Positions 1 through 9,368 are shown, numbered from the stretch's first letter. The stretch: 64,000 bases of DNA from Candidatus Helarchaeota archaeon (GCA_019058315.1 JAHPZH010000002.1:682001-746000), one strand, 5' to 3'. Notes: generated from the sequence alone by a model not told the origin. Program-made: numbers and translations.

Positions 1-482
1 ATATCGTCATATATGTATCCTTCCCATATTATTAATTTACCGGAAGTCGGTGTCATCATCAAACTCCCATTACCAGTTAAAACTTTGAAATTACCATCGC
101 CTTTTAGATTATACAAAACATCCGAAATTCCATCCCCATTAACATCATCTAGAAAAAGTATGAATTCACTTTCATGCTCTGGTTCCTCATACCAAATTAC
201 TTCCCCCGTTGCACCATCAAGACAATAAATATGTTGGAGTGTTTTTACTATCAATTCGCCTATTCCATCACTATTAATATCAGTAAAATTAAAAATACCA
301 TGAATTCTCATTGCTTTCGTAAGAAGTTTACTCCATATAAGTCCCTCGCTAGATGAAGAAAGATCCATTGATAACTGAGAAGATGTTGGAGTCACTGGAA
401 TTTCTAGTAAAGTATAGCTTGATAATTGAAATACTAAGAAAACACAAATAGACAATATAATCATTTTCTTTTTATTTTTCAT
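1..482 (-). CDS. Secreted FG-GAP/VCBS-like repeat protein, N-terminal part (gene runs off the left edge)
   Basis: The reading frame is open from an ATG complement at 480-482 to the window edge, so only about 160 N-terminal residues are visible. It begins MKNKKKMIILSICVFLVFQL, a basic start followed by a hydrophobic signal segment, and then carries Asp-rich calcium-type loops (TDINSDGIGELIV, LDDVNGDGISDVLY) typical of FG-GAP/integrin-alpha-type propeller blades. It aligns almost residue for residue with the N-terminus of the gene at 1728-3134 and is its tandem paralog. A surface location, anchored at the missing C-terminus, is inferred from that paralog. Ligand and function are unknown. Confidence 0.85.
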   Translation of the reverse strand, partial: MKNKKKMIILSICVFLVFQLSSYTLLEIPVTPTSSQLSMDLSSSSEGLIWSKLLTKAMRIHGIFNFTDINSDGIGELIVKTLQHIYCLDGATGEVIWYEEPEHESEFILFLDDVNGDGISDVLYNLKGDGNFKVLTGNGSLMMTPTSGKLIIWEGYIYDD

Positions 483-630
483 TATTTCAATTCTCCTAAT
501 TATTTGTCAAATACTTACTATAAATTGTGTAAAAGACAAATTATATTACATTAAAAATATTAATTTATAAAGATTTATAAAAAGGAAATTAATTGATAAT
601 GATAATCTATTATTAAAAGAGGTTGAATTA

Positions 631-927
631 ATGGATCTAGAAGAATATGAAAATCCATATAAGGTAGAAGTCTTTTCCTTTGTTGATTTAATGGATACTT
701 TAATTAAATGGACAGTAAGGATTATGCCTAACAAAGATGAAAGCTATAAAATGGACATTCCCGATCTAAAAATATGTATAGATGCTAATAATAAACAAAA
801 TATTGAAATTTCAATTCAAAAGGCTCGTTTATTTATTAAAGACGACAAAGGAAATGACATAAAACCCAAAGAAGTAGATATTAGAAATGAGGATTTTTTT
901 CCTAAAGAAGCAATTTTGAAATTTTAA
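631..927 (+). CDS. Conserved hypothetical protein, 98 aa (tandem copy 1)
   Basis: A small, charged, soluble protein with no signal peptide or membrane segment and no family I recognise. It matches the protein at 3282-3578 at 84 of 98 positions with no gaps (hand alignment); the core from residue 32 to 81 is nearly invariant (MPNKDESYKMDIPDLKIC). A GAGG Shine-Dalgarno lies 8 nt before the ATG. It is divergent from the FG-GAP gene and shares its 148-bp promoter region, which is also duplicated. Retention of the frame in both copies suggests a real gene. Its function is unknown; the constant pairing with a surface-protein gene is the only clue. Confidence 0.75.
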   Translation: MDLEEYENPYKVEVFSFVDLMDTLIKWTVRIMPNKDESYKMDIPDLKICIDANNKQNIEISIQKARLFIKDDKGNDIKPKEVDIRNEDFFPKEAILKF

Positions 928-1090
928 CACTCAATCTTTATATTTTATTGGAGATATACTATTGATGCCCGCATCTATTTTTTTGCTAAGATTTCATAAT
1001 AATCCATATCATTCAAAAAAAGGCCTCCCAGGACTTTCCTTCCGATTCTATTAATTTGAATTTAAACTTCCAAATTTTCAATTCAGAAAA

Positions 1091-1537
1091 TTAGGTTATA
1101 TTACTTACCAAAAAAAAAATAATCCCCCTATTTTTTAATTTAGGAATTTGCGAATTTATTGTCTCTTCGATGAGTGGATTTCCTTTAAGATAAATTTTTG
1201 TGCCTGTTCCAAGACCAAGATTATCTATAAGTGGTTGTAAATCCTGTATTTTGTTATTTTCAAGGTTTAATACTCTTATTTTGAGTAACCCTTCTAGTGG
1301 AGTTATATCTTGAATAGTTTTTCGATTTCTATATCCACCAAGATATAATTCTTCTAAATTATTTAATTCAGCAAGGGGTTCAATATCTTTAATACCATGA
1401 TCTGTAATTGATAGGTATTTTAGGTTTTCTAATTCTGCAATTGGATCAATATCTTCGATTTCTTCCCAAGCAGGATTTCCGTATTATTCAGCAGTTAATG
1501 TGCCTATGGGGTTATCGGTATATTCTCCAAGGGTTAG
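1091..1537 (-). pseudogene. Decayed C-terminal fragment of an LRR protein gene (copy of 3685-4545)
   Basis: This stretch matches the last 450 bp or so of the intact LRR gene at 3685-4545 but has no 5' part: similarity ends abruptly at about 1537, inside the codons after the motif that reads TLGDYTDNP in the intact gene. An in-frame TAA at 1484-1486 replaces the CAA of the intact copy (A-E-stop-Y against A-E-Q-Y), and small changes at the 3' end move the stop to 1091-1093. It is the third element of a tandemly duplicated three-gene block whose other two members kept open frames in this copy. It is best read as a pseudogene. Confidence 0.85.
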
Positions 1538-1727
1538 GTAAAGAAAATTTGACTAGTTAAATTGAATTGAGTTAGTAAACTGATTTTTAATTTCTAAAAT
1601 TTGTCTGTTATCTCGCTTTTTAGCATTATTTATAAAATTTTTGATTTATTTTCTGAATTCATTTAAAAAAATAATAATATGAAGATTAAAAAAAAAATAT
1701 TATAATATAAAGACTTTATATCGAGGT

Positions 1728-3134
1728 TCAGAGAGCCATAAGCAATAACAAGGTCATTATAATGTATATCCATGAAGGTATTGGTTCACATTCATATCCT
1801 TTTAAATAATATGTGAAATTCCCTTGACTATTTCCTTCTATACAGACTAAATCATTAAATCCAGCAGTTACTACGTCCTCGTAACCATTACCAGTAACAT
1901 CTCCAAGATTTATAAGCCATTCACACGTTGATTCCCTCCAACTAGGAGGACAGTCATATGTATAATAAACTTTGAGCGTCCAAATGACTGAACCATTATT
2001 ACCTGAAAGACAATACATCCTGTTATCTTGACGACAAGTTCCACAAAGTACTTCTGGGATACCATCCCCATTAAGATCTTGTATATAAGACTGCATATGA
2101 AAGGAAATTGGAGTTGTCCTATTCCAAAGTTCAATACCCGTATTTCCATCTATAATACTGAGAAAATCTGGTTCGGCACCTAGAACCGCAAATTCAGCTA
2201 TCCCATCGGAAGTTAGATCAGTAAGAACAGTGGGGGCGTAAATTGATGAATGATTAATTAACATGGCACCATTAGATCCATTACGGATTATTGTGGAATA
2301 TCCTCCAATAAATTCAGGATATGAATCGCCATTTATTTCTCCAAAAGGTCGTAGATGTCCACCATCTCCTGCTGTAATATTCCAAATTACAGTTCCATTC
2401 TTCCCTCTTAATAGTGCTATATAAGAAGTAGTGCCAACTAAAACATCATCAATATTATCACCATCATGATCTGTATGAACTAGTAAGGATTTGATTCTTC
2501 TTGAAAAATTATTATTCTCCCAAATAACAGTTTGACCAGATCCTTCAATGCATTTAATTCCACAACGGAGATTTTCATCGATACCTGCTAATAAAAAGTC
2601 ACCAGTCCCATTACCATTAACATCTTCAATTGCTGCCATATCTATAACATCCTCATATACATATCCTTCCCATAATACTGGTCCGCCACTTTCATGTTCT
2701 ACATAGCTACTCATAGTTCCATTACCACTTAAAACTTTGAAACCACCATATCCTCTTATTGTATATAAGACATCTGAAATCCCATCTCCATCGACATCAT
2801 CTAGAATAAGTATAAATTCAGGTTCACGTTCTGGCTCCTCATACCAAATTGCCTCTCCCGTTGCACCATCAAGACACCAAATATGTTGGAGTGTATGTAC
2901 TAACAATTCGTTTATTCCATCACCATTTACATCAGTAAATATATAAAGACCATGAGTTCTCACTGTGTGCGGTATAAGATTACTCCATATAATTTCTTCA
3001 CCTGCTGTCGAAAGATCCATTGATAACTGAGAAGATATCGGAGTTACTGGAATTTCTAATAAAGTATAGCTTGATAATTGTAGTACTAAGAAAAAACATA
3101 TAGAAATAACGATTATTTTCTTTTTATTTTTCAT
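1728..3134 (-). CDS. Secreted FG-GAP/VCBS-like beta-propeller protein with C-terminal membrane anchor
   Basis: 468 aa. Residues 1-25 form a signal peptide (MKNKKKIIVISICFFLVLQL). The body is a series of blades carrying Asp-rich loops such as DVNGDGINELLV, DVDGDGISDVLY, DVNGNGTGDFLL and DLNGDGIPEVLC, the FG-GAP calcium-binding pattern, alternating with segments such as CLDGATGEAIWYEE that resemble PQQ-type blades. The C-terminus (about 455-468, WIYIIMTLLLLMAL) is hydrophobic and has almost no tail, so it may be a short anchor or may be processed. N-x-S/T sequons are frequent, as expected of an exported archaeal glycoprotein. It is paralogous to the truncated gene at 1-482. A role in adhesion or surface binding is inference. 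Confidence 0.85.
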   Translation of the reverse strand: MKNKKKIIVISICFFLVLQLSSYTLLEIPVTPISSQLSMDLSTAGEEIIWSNLIPHTVRTHGLYIFTDVNGDGINELLVHTLQHIWCLDGATGEAIWYEEPEREPEFILILDDVDGDGISDVLYTIRGYGGFKVLSGNGTMSSYVEHESGGPVLWEGYVYEDVIDMAAIEDVNGNGTGDFLLAGIDENLRCGIKCIEGSGQTVIWENNNFSRRIKSLLVHTDHDGDNIDDVLVGTTSYIALLRGKNGTVIWNITAGDGGHLRPFGEINGDSYPEFIGGYSTIIRNGSNGAMLINHSSIYAPTVLTDLTSDGIAEFAVLGAEPDFLSIIDGNTGIELWNRTTPISFHMQSYIQDLNGDGIPEVLCGTCRQDNRMYCLSGNNGSVIWTLKVYYTYDCPPSWRESTCEWLINLGDVTGNGYEDVVTAGFNDLVCIEGNSQGNFTYYLKGYECEPIPSWIYIIMTLLLLMAL

Positions 3135-3281
3135 TATATCAATCTCCTAATAATTTGTCAATTACTATCTATAAATTAAGTAAAAGACAAATTACGCTAC
3201 ATTAAAAATTCTAATTTATAAAGATTTATAAAAAGGAAATTAATTGATTATGATGATATAATTTTCAAAGAAGCTGATTTA

Positions 3282-3578
3282 ATGGGTCTGGAAAAATATG
3301 AAAATCCATATAAGGTCGAAGTTCTTCCTTTTGTTGATTTAATGGATAATTTAATTAAATGGACCATCAGGGTTATGCCTAATAAAGATGAGAGCTATAA
3401 AATGGACATTCCTGATTTAAAAATATGTGTTGATGCTAATAATAAACAAAATATTGAAATTTCAATCCAAAAAGCTCGATTATTCATAAAAGACTATAAA
3501 GGAAATGATATAAAACCCAAAGAAGTCAATATTAAGTATGAAGATTTCTTCCCTAAAGAAGTAATTTTAAAATTATAA
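3282..3578 (+). CDS. Conserved hypothetical protein, 98 aa (tandem copy 2)
   Basis: Gap-free paralog of the 98-residue protein at 631-927 (84 identical positions by hand count). Differences are mostly conservative (V/I, R/K, D/N) and cluster at the ends, which suggests both copies are or were recently under purifying selection. The upstream region is a duplicate of 483-630, but the Shine-Dalgarno is weaker here (GAAGCTG instead of GAGGTTG). It is soluble, with a predicted mix of short strands and helices. No recognised domain and no assignable function. Confidence 0.75.
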   Translation: MGLEKYENPYKVEVLPFVDLMDNLIKWTIRVMPNKDESYKMDIPDLKICVDANNKQNIEISIQKARLFIKDYKGNDIKPKEVNIKYEDFFPKEVILKL

Positions 3579-3684
3579 TTTCTATTTTTCTAATTTAATT
3601 TCACTCTCAATGCTCAATAATCAAAAAATTTTGAATTGAATTAGAGTCAAATATTGATTTTCTAAGGATAATTAGGTTATATTA

Positions 3685-4545
3685 CTATCCAAAAAAAACA
3701 TTAACCCCCCTATTTTTTAATTTAGGAATTTGCGAATTTATTGTCTCTTCGCTGAGTGGATTTCCTTTAAGATAAATTTTTGCACCTGTTCCAAGACTGG
3801 GATTATCTATAAGTGGTTGTAAATCCTGTATTTTGTTATTTTCAAGGTTTAATTCTCTTAATTTGAATAACCCTTCTAGTGGAGTTATATCTTGAATAGT
3901 TTTTCGATTTCTATATCCGCCAAGATGTAATTCTTCCAAATTATTTAATTCAGTAAGGGGTTTGATATCTTTAATACCATGATCTGTAATTGATAGGCAT
4001 TTTAGGTTTTCTAATTCTGCAAGTGGACTAATATCTTCGATTTCTTCCCAAGAAGGATTTCCGTATTGTTCAGCAGTTAATGTGCCTACGGGATTATCGG
4101 TATAATCTCCAAGGGTTAGCTTCTCAAGCTTTTTAAGGTTAGTAAGTGGGATGAGGTTTGTAATAATGTTTTGATGTAAATATAATGTCTTAAGATTAAT
4201 TAGGTTTGAAAGTCCCTCTATGTTGAAAATAGAATTATCATGTAAATCAAGCCACTCAAGGGCAGTTAGGTTTTTTAATGGTGAAATAACCGTAATGTCA
4301 CAGAAATGAAGGTCAAGCTTGATTAATTTTGTTAAATTCGAGATGGGTTGGAGATCATTGATTCGGTTCCTAGCTAAATTTAATTCTTTTAAATTAATTG
4401 CATGCTCTAACCCAGATATATCCTCAATAAATTTATCCAAAGCTTTCAATTCAGTTAATTTAAGCATATCTTTAGTTGTCAATGGTCTAGAATGAATGTT
4501 AAGAACTTCACGAATTACTTCCTCAAATATATAATGAAGTTTCAT
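3685..4545 (-). CDS. SDS22-type leucine-rich-repeat protein, 286 aa
   Basis: The first 45 residues or so form a short helical N-terminus, followed by about nine LRR units of roughly 22 residues with the pattern LxxLxxLxLxxNxIxxIxxL (for example LEWLDLHDNSIFNIEGLSNL and LKTLYLHQNIITNLIPLTNL). Repeats with 'DISPLAELENL' and 'DIKPLTELNNL' resemble internalin/SDS22 repeats. There is no signal peptide or membrane segment, so it is probably a cytoplasmic scaffold. The decayed fragment at 1091-1537 is a copy of its 3' half. Binding partners are unknown. The LRR call is firm; a role in a signalling complex is inference. Confidence 0.9.
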   Translation of the reverse strand: MKLHYIFEEVIREVLNIHSRPLTTKDMLKLTELKALDKFIEDISGLEHAINLKELNLARNRINDLQPISNLTKLIKLDLHFCDITVISPLKNLTALEWLDLHDNSIFNIEGLSNLINLKTLYLHQNIITNLIPLTNLKKLEKLTLGDYTDNPVGTLTAEQYGNPSWEEIEDISPLAELENLKCLSITDHGIKDIKPLTELNNLEELHLGGYRNRKTIQDITPLEGLFKLRELNLENNKIQDLQPLIDNPSLGTGAKIYLKGNPLSEETINSQIPKLKNRGVNVFFG

Positions 4546-4746
4546 TTTAAATTCCTAATACATTATACTTTTCATAGGTTCATATGAATGCAATATAATG
4601 TATGATATTTTTTTAGATATATATTAAGCTATGAATTAAATCTATTGATTAAGCTATGAATTAAATTTATTGAAAAAAAAATTTTAATAAAAAAATTCTT
4701 TAACTAATTGCTAAATATATAATACTGCCAAAATTGAGGGAGAATC

Positions 4747-6042
4747 ATGAAAAAAAACATAATCATAATGTTAGTGTTCTCTCAAATAATCTTAATTTCT
4801 GCGGTGTTTATAGCAAGTTCTGTGGCATTATCGAGTCAACATCAGTTATTTAACAATTTAACTTTTTATAAACCAGATCTAAATAGTAATCTAATAAGTT
4901 CCTCAACCCCTTCTCTACTAGGTAAATGGAAATTGGACTTTACCCCAAATGGTATAGATATTTCGGCAGATGGGAGATATTTTGTATCAGTAGAGCAGGA
5001 TTTTTGCAATGTTACATTGTTTGACAGGAATAGTCGTCGATGGTTCTACGATATGGGATCTTATGTTTCTTACTACGATGTTGCCATTTCTGCAGATGGA
5101 CAATATATAGTTTCTGGAGATGATCAAAAAAATCTTACTTTGTTTAATCAAGCTGGATTTTTAGATAATTTCACTCTAGGAACTGCTGTTAGGGCAGTTG
5201 CGATATCACAAAACGGTTTATATTTCGTTGCTGGAGAACAAAGTGGGAATATAAATTTATTAAACAGATCCAACCCAAACCCAAATAAAATCAATTTTAT
5301 GTGGAGCTATGATACAGGAGGAGTAGTCAATTCCGTCGATATCTCGGAAAGTGGAGAATTGATAGTTGCTGGAGACAGTGATGGTAATGTAACTTATTTC
5401 TCAAAAAATGGTACGATAATCTGGGAGCATAATCCAGGAACCGGACAAGTTTCATCAGTGGCAATATCTGCTGTTGATTCTTATATCGTCTCTGGACAAC
5501 GGTCTAGTAATAATCTTACTTTATTTAATAGTACTGGTTATGTGTGGAATTATACAGCAGGAGATTGGATAAGCTCAGTTGGAATTTCACAAGACGGTCA
5601 GTATATAGTTGCTGGAGGTAATGATAACAACGTTACATTGTTCTGGCAAAATGGCACGAAGATATGGGAATATGATACTGGAAATGATGTTCGTGATGTG
5701 GCAATCTCAGCAGATGGTCAATTTGTAGTCGCTGGAGACATTAATCACAATATTACTCTGTTCAACAGGAATGGGTTTATGTGGAACTACACAACTGGAT
5801 ATTCCGTTACTAATGTAGCGATTTCGGCGGATGGTCAATATTTCGTTGCAACAACAATATCTGATCATTATGTTTATTTATTTGGACCACGTCAACCAAG
5901 TCAACCAAATCCACTACTTCTGCTTTTAGGGATGCAACAACCTGGAGATCAATTAATAATCATATTTTTAATTATTGGTTTAATTATTGGAATCAGTGCG
6001 GCTGCAGTCATAATATTTTTGGTACTTAAAAAGAGAGAATAA
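4747..6042 (+). CDS. Secreted, membrane-anchored propeller-like protein with eight WD40-like repeats
   Basis: 431 aa. Residues 1-29 are a signal peptide (MKKNIIIMLVFSQIILISAV). Eight repeats of about 40 residues follow, each built as VAISADGQYIVSGDxxxNLTLFN, a WD40/YVTN-like blade. In six repeats the last strand carries an N-x-T sequon in the same place (NVTLF, NLTLF, NVTYF, NLTLF, NVTLF, NITLF). The C-terminus has a transmembrane helix (about 400-427, IIIFLIIGLIIGISAAAVII) and a short basic tail (LKKRE). The ATG at 4747 follows a GGGAG Shine-Dalgarno. It is likely an externally displayed glycoprotein anchored at its C-terminus; its ligand is unknown. Confidence 0.85.
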   Translation: MKKNIIIMLVFSQIILISAVFIASSVALSSQHQLFNNLTFYKPDLNSNLISSSTPSLLGKWKLDFTPNGIDISADGRYFVSVEQDFCNVTLFDRNSRRWFYDMGSYVSYYDVAISADGQYIVSGDDQKNLTLFNQAGFLDNFTLGTAVRAVAISQNGLYFVAGEQSGNINLLNRSNPNPNKINFMWSYDTGGVVNSVDISESGELIVAGDSDGNVTYFSKNGTIIWEHNPGTGQVSSVAISAVDSYIVSGQRSSNNLTLFNSTGYVWNYTAGDWISSVGISQDGQYIVAGGNDNNVTLFWQNGTKIWEYDTGNDVRDVAISADGQFVVAGDINHNITLFNRNGFMWNYTTGYSVTNVAISADGQYFVATTISDHYVYLFGPRQPSQPNPLLLLLGMQQPGDQLIIIFLIIGLIIGISAAAVIIFLVLKKRE

Positions 6043-6225
6043 TTTTCAAACCTATTTCTTCTTTTTTTTAATTTTTTAATATTTAATTATAGAACAAAAT
6101 TCAACAAAATATTTCATTAAATCTCAATGTAATATAAGATGAATTATATTACATTGAATAAGATGAATTTTATGATCATTTCAAAATCTAAATTGAATTT
6201 CTAAATTGCTACTTAACTTAATGTA

Positions 6226-7350
6226 TTAATCATATTCAGGAATAAATGAAAATCGTTCTTCTACTAGCTCGGAAGCAGAATTAAAATTATCCATGTTATA
6301 AGGTTTGGAAAAATAAGGTGAATATTTCGTAAAAAATCTTTCAGCAAAAGAATTAAGAGCATGTCTAAGAGTACGGCTAGATTTAGTAGCAACTAACACA
6401 CATGCGACTGAATATTTATCACTTCTTTTAATCATAAGGGTAGCTTTTTCTAGATTTATATCGCGTATCTCGCCTTTCTTTAAGGCTTCATTTAGGATCT
6501 GGGAAATACCTTGTAACATTCCTGAAAAAAGTTGATCATCAATCAAATCATCCATTTTACTCCAAACGTGTGTAAATAATGAAATTCCACTATTAGTTTC
6601 TATAACTGCTAGTCTTAAGGCTTTAAATGGAAGAATAAACGCAAGTTTAGGTTGGGATGCGAATGCAATTGCAACAAGTAAGAAAGCGATTCCAGTGGGG
6701 ATTAAATTCAATGTACTAATTCCAATAATATTAATTAAGAAAAGGGAAATAGGAACTACAACTACAAAAAGAAATCCAGCAATTAAATTAAGATATGAGA
6801 AAAATTTAAAATTTTTAGGAGCATTTCTATGAATTAGCAAGGAGTAATAAAAGTATGAGCCACATGTAAGTTGGAAAAGGCAAAAAAATATAATTAAAAA
6901 ATATATACTTGTACTCCACATGGGGAGCCAATCCAGCTCAGGGAAAGAATTCATATAAAGTGAATCTGGATCTAACGAAATAATAAATAATGAAGTTGAA
7001 AGCGCTGTCCATGTCCCAAATTTCTTAAAATCAACTGAATCTCTGGTTAAAGAGTCTATAAGCAAAATTATTAAAAATGCTAAAGGAATAAAGAGAAGAA
7101 ATACAAGTAGAAACAGAAATTCTGATCTTAAAATAAGACTAAATAATTGACATAAGATCCAAGTCACAACAACAGCATGAGCCAAAGTTAAAAAAAGGGC
7201 ATGTTGATATTTCTCTTTTAAAAATTGCCGTAACGTTACTATAAACGCAATTACAACAGGAATCAGTGCTATAAAACCAATAAGTATGTTTATTGACCAA
7301 TAATGAGGTATTTTTTTTTCCTCCTTAGTAATAGCAAATAAAGTAACCAT
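6226..7350 (-). CDS. Seven-helix membrane protein with C-terminal longin/roadblock-like sensor domain
   Basis: 374 aa. Seven hydrophobic segments fill about residues 18-242 (INILIGFIALIPVVIAFIV through IPTGIAFLLVAIAFA). A soluble domain of about 120 residues follows, with the order strand (LRLAVIETNSGISLFTHVW), amphipathic helix (QLFSGMLQGISQILNEAL), strands (KATLMIKRSDKYSVACVLVAT) and helix, which is the layout of longin/roadblock folds. The architecture matches the three tandem genes at 36389-39735, although the sequence is divergent. A TATA-like ATATAAATATT lies about 25 bp upstream of the ATG, so the mRNA may be leaderless. A role as a membrane receptor or docking site for small GTPases is inference. 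Confidence 0.75.
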   Translation of the reverse strand: MVTLFAITKEEKKIPHYWSINILIGFIALIPVVIAFIVTLRQFLKEKYQHALFLTLAHAVVVTWILCQLFSLILRSEFLFLLVFLLFIPLAFLIILLIDSLTRDSVDFKKFGTWTALSTSLFIISLDPDSLYMNSFPELDWLPMWSTSIYFLIIFFCLFQLTCGSYFYYSLLIHRNAPKNFKFFSYLNLIAGFLFVVVVPISLFLINIIGISTLNLIPTGIAFLLVAIAFASQPKLAFILPFKALRLAVIETNSGISLFTHVWSKMDDLIDDQLFSGMLQGISQILNEALKKGEIRDINLEKATLMIKRSDKYSVACVLVATKSSRTLRHALNSFAERFFTKYSPYFSKPYNMDNFNSASELVEERFSFIPEYD

Positions 7351-7440
7351 ATTACATTAAACTAATATTTATATTGTTCTAAAAAATTTAGAAAGACATA
7401 GTGCAGCTACAGATTATCTCACCACAAAAAAAAAAGAAGA

Positions 7441-9111
7441 TTATTGCTTTTTCCTTGTAAACACAAAAATTAGAATTATTAAGAATTCAACTATTGCAAT
7501 GCCACCCAAAACCATTGGACTTAAGAGTAAATTAAGAATTTTTTCAAATAAACTAGGTTGTGATAATCCTACTGCAATTAAAATGGGGGTGAAATCTATT
7601 TCATTTTCGACAATTACACTTTTTCCGTATATATAAAGGTCCCAATCGGTTGTTGCAAAGGTTCTATTATCAGTCCAACAGAATAGAGCAACTCCAGTTG
7701 TGGTTATGCATACAGTAGCATCTTTTTGATTGCTAGTTTCTGTGCATATAGGGGCTCCATTAGTCTTCCATTTTCCAATTCCTTTAGAATTTACTTGTTG
7801 TGCATACACATCAAAATTCGAATAGTTTCCAGTTCTCATATCGCTCCATACAATAACAGCACCCCCATTTCCATCACCACTGATTGCAGTAACATATTGA
7901 TTATCATTCATCGCGCATACCACTGTTGCATTTACACCCCATTTTAAATTTCCATTTGTATCTACGTGCTGTGCAATAATGTCTCCCAAACCACCAGATC
8001 TATCATCACGCCATGCCATTATAGCCCCACCTGCACCATCACTACACATGTGGACATCCCAACACAAGTAGGGGGACAATTGTATTCCGTTATTTGTCCA
8101 TTGAGTCACACCATTTGAATTTATACGCTGTGTGTACACTCTCGTACCCGTTCTTGAATCCATCCAACTAATAACTGCTCCTCCTGCACCATCACTAGTG
8201 ATTTCCACTCCAGTTTGAGATCCACCTGCACTACATATAACGGTACCATTAACGAGCCATTCAGTCAACCCACTTGAATTTATTTTTTGTGCATAAATGT
8301 TATAATTTGTAGGATAAGTTCTATTGTCCTCCCACGCGATTATTGCTCCACCATTTTCATCACTACAGATTTTGGGATACCTATGATGCCCTCCATAAGT
8401 CGCAGTACAAATGGCAATGCCATCCAAAATCCATTGTGCATCACCCGTTCCATTTATCCATTGCACATAGACATCATTTGCATTTAAGGGCGGATTTCTT
8501 GCATCTTCCCAAGTTATAATCGCACCTCCATTACCATCCGTACAAAGTCTAGGATACATTTGAGAACTAGATGCAGTAGATACAGCGACACTAGAGCCCC
8601 AGAGTTTAATTCCATTTGAATCAACTCGTTGTGCGTATATGTCATAACTACCTGTAACATAAACTTGCCAAACAATAACCGCCCCACCTGAGCCATCACT
8701 AATAATTTGAGGATTACTCTCAATATTGACAGTATCGGCAATATTTATGCCATTTAAACTCCATAACATTCTGCCGTCTTCATCGATTCTTTGTGTGTAG
8801 ATGTCACTAAATGTTGAACCTTTATTTCTTTCATCAGACCATACAATAATTGCACCTCCAGATCCATCGCTACACATTTGTGCTACACCGTATACATCGC
8901 CTTGTTCATTAGGAGCATTACAAAGCAAAGTACCATTATTGGGCCATAAACCTGATGGCTGCAAATCTATATTTTTTTGTGGAGATGGTATTGTATTCAT
9001 TGAGACAACTTTGGATTGCATAATGTTCAAGTTTATTAACGGTAATAATGCCAAAATAAGGAAACTGGTAAAAAAAATTGTTAAAAAGGTTTTTTTTTTC
9101 AAATTTATCAA
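7441..9111 (-). CDS. Secreted eight-repeat 'SDGxGGAIIxW' surface protein with C-terminal anchor
   Basis: 556 aa. The N-terminal signal segment (KKKTFLTIFFTSFLILALLP) is followed by eight repeats of about 50-60 residues of the form CSDGAGGAIIxWxDxRxGxxDIYAQRVNSxGxxxW, probably blades of a propeller. The C-terminus has one transmembrane helix (LLSPMVLGGIAIVEFLIILI) and a basic stop-transfer FTRKKQ. The helix resembles the one in the homolog at 52048-53688 (LLSPMVVGSIVLVETLLIII). The furthest in-frame start is TTG at 9111, with another TTG three codons later; no ATG is available before the signal segment. It is likely a cell-surface protein of unknown ligand. Confidence 0.85.
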   Translation of the reverse strand: MINLKKKTFLTIFFTSFLILALLPLINLNIMQSKVVSMNTIPSPQKNIDLQPSGLWPNNGTLLCNAPNEQGDVYGVAQMCSDGSGGAIIVWSDERNKGSTFSDIYTQRIDEDGRMLWSLNGINIADTVNIESNPQIISDGSGGAVIVWQVYVTGSYDIYAQRVDSNGIKLWGSSVAVSTASSSQMYPRLCTDGNGGAIITWEDARNPPLNANDVYVQWINGTGDAQWILDGIAICTATYGGHHRYPKICSDENGGAIIAWEDNRTYPTNYNIYAQKINSSGLTEWLVNGTVICSAGGSQTGVEITSDGAGGAVISWMDSRTGTRVYTQRINSNGVTQWTNNGIQLSPYLCWDVHMCSDGAGGAIMAWRDDRSGGLGDIIAQHVDTNGNLKWGVNATVVCAMNDNQYVTAISGDGNGGAVIVWSDMRTGNYSNFDVYAQQVNSKGIGKWKTNGAPICTETSNQKDATVCITTTGVALFCWTDNRTFATTDWDLYIYGKSVIVENEIDFTPILIAVGLSQPSLFEKILNLLLSPMVLGGIAIVEFLIILIFVFTRKKQ

Positions 9112-9368
9112 CTCATCTTGACTTTGAAAATAAAAACATTTCTTTTCGGAATTTATGTTATCAAGATAATGGTTTATTAAAAAGGCTTTAAAATATATCT
9201 CGAATCAAAAAGATTAAAAGGATGCAAAAGAATGTTTCGGAATTTGAATCTATCTCACCTTTTAAAATGTAATTAATTCACTCAACGGAGAATATTTAAA
9301 AGACTTTTGAGGTATGGATTTTTAAAAGTAAATGTTAAAATACTGAAATAATTTGTGGAAGTATTTAA

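Noticed and set aside
595..607. GATAATGATAATC resembling a Fur box upstream of the 98-residue gene
   Set aside because: The duplicated copy near 3246 reads GATTATGATGATA, so the motif is not conserved, and no iron-related gene is nearby.
1728..9111. Short plus-strand frames opposite the surface-protein genes
   Set aside because: They mirror the repeat codons of the minus-strand genes and have no start signals or protein features of their own.
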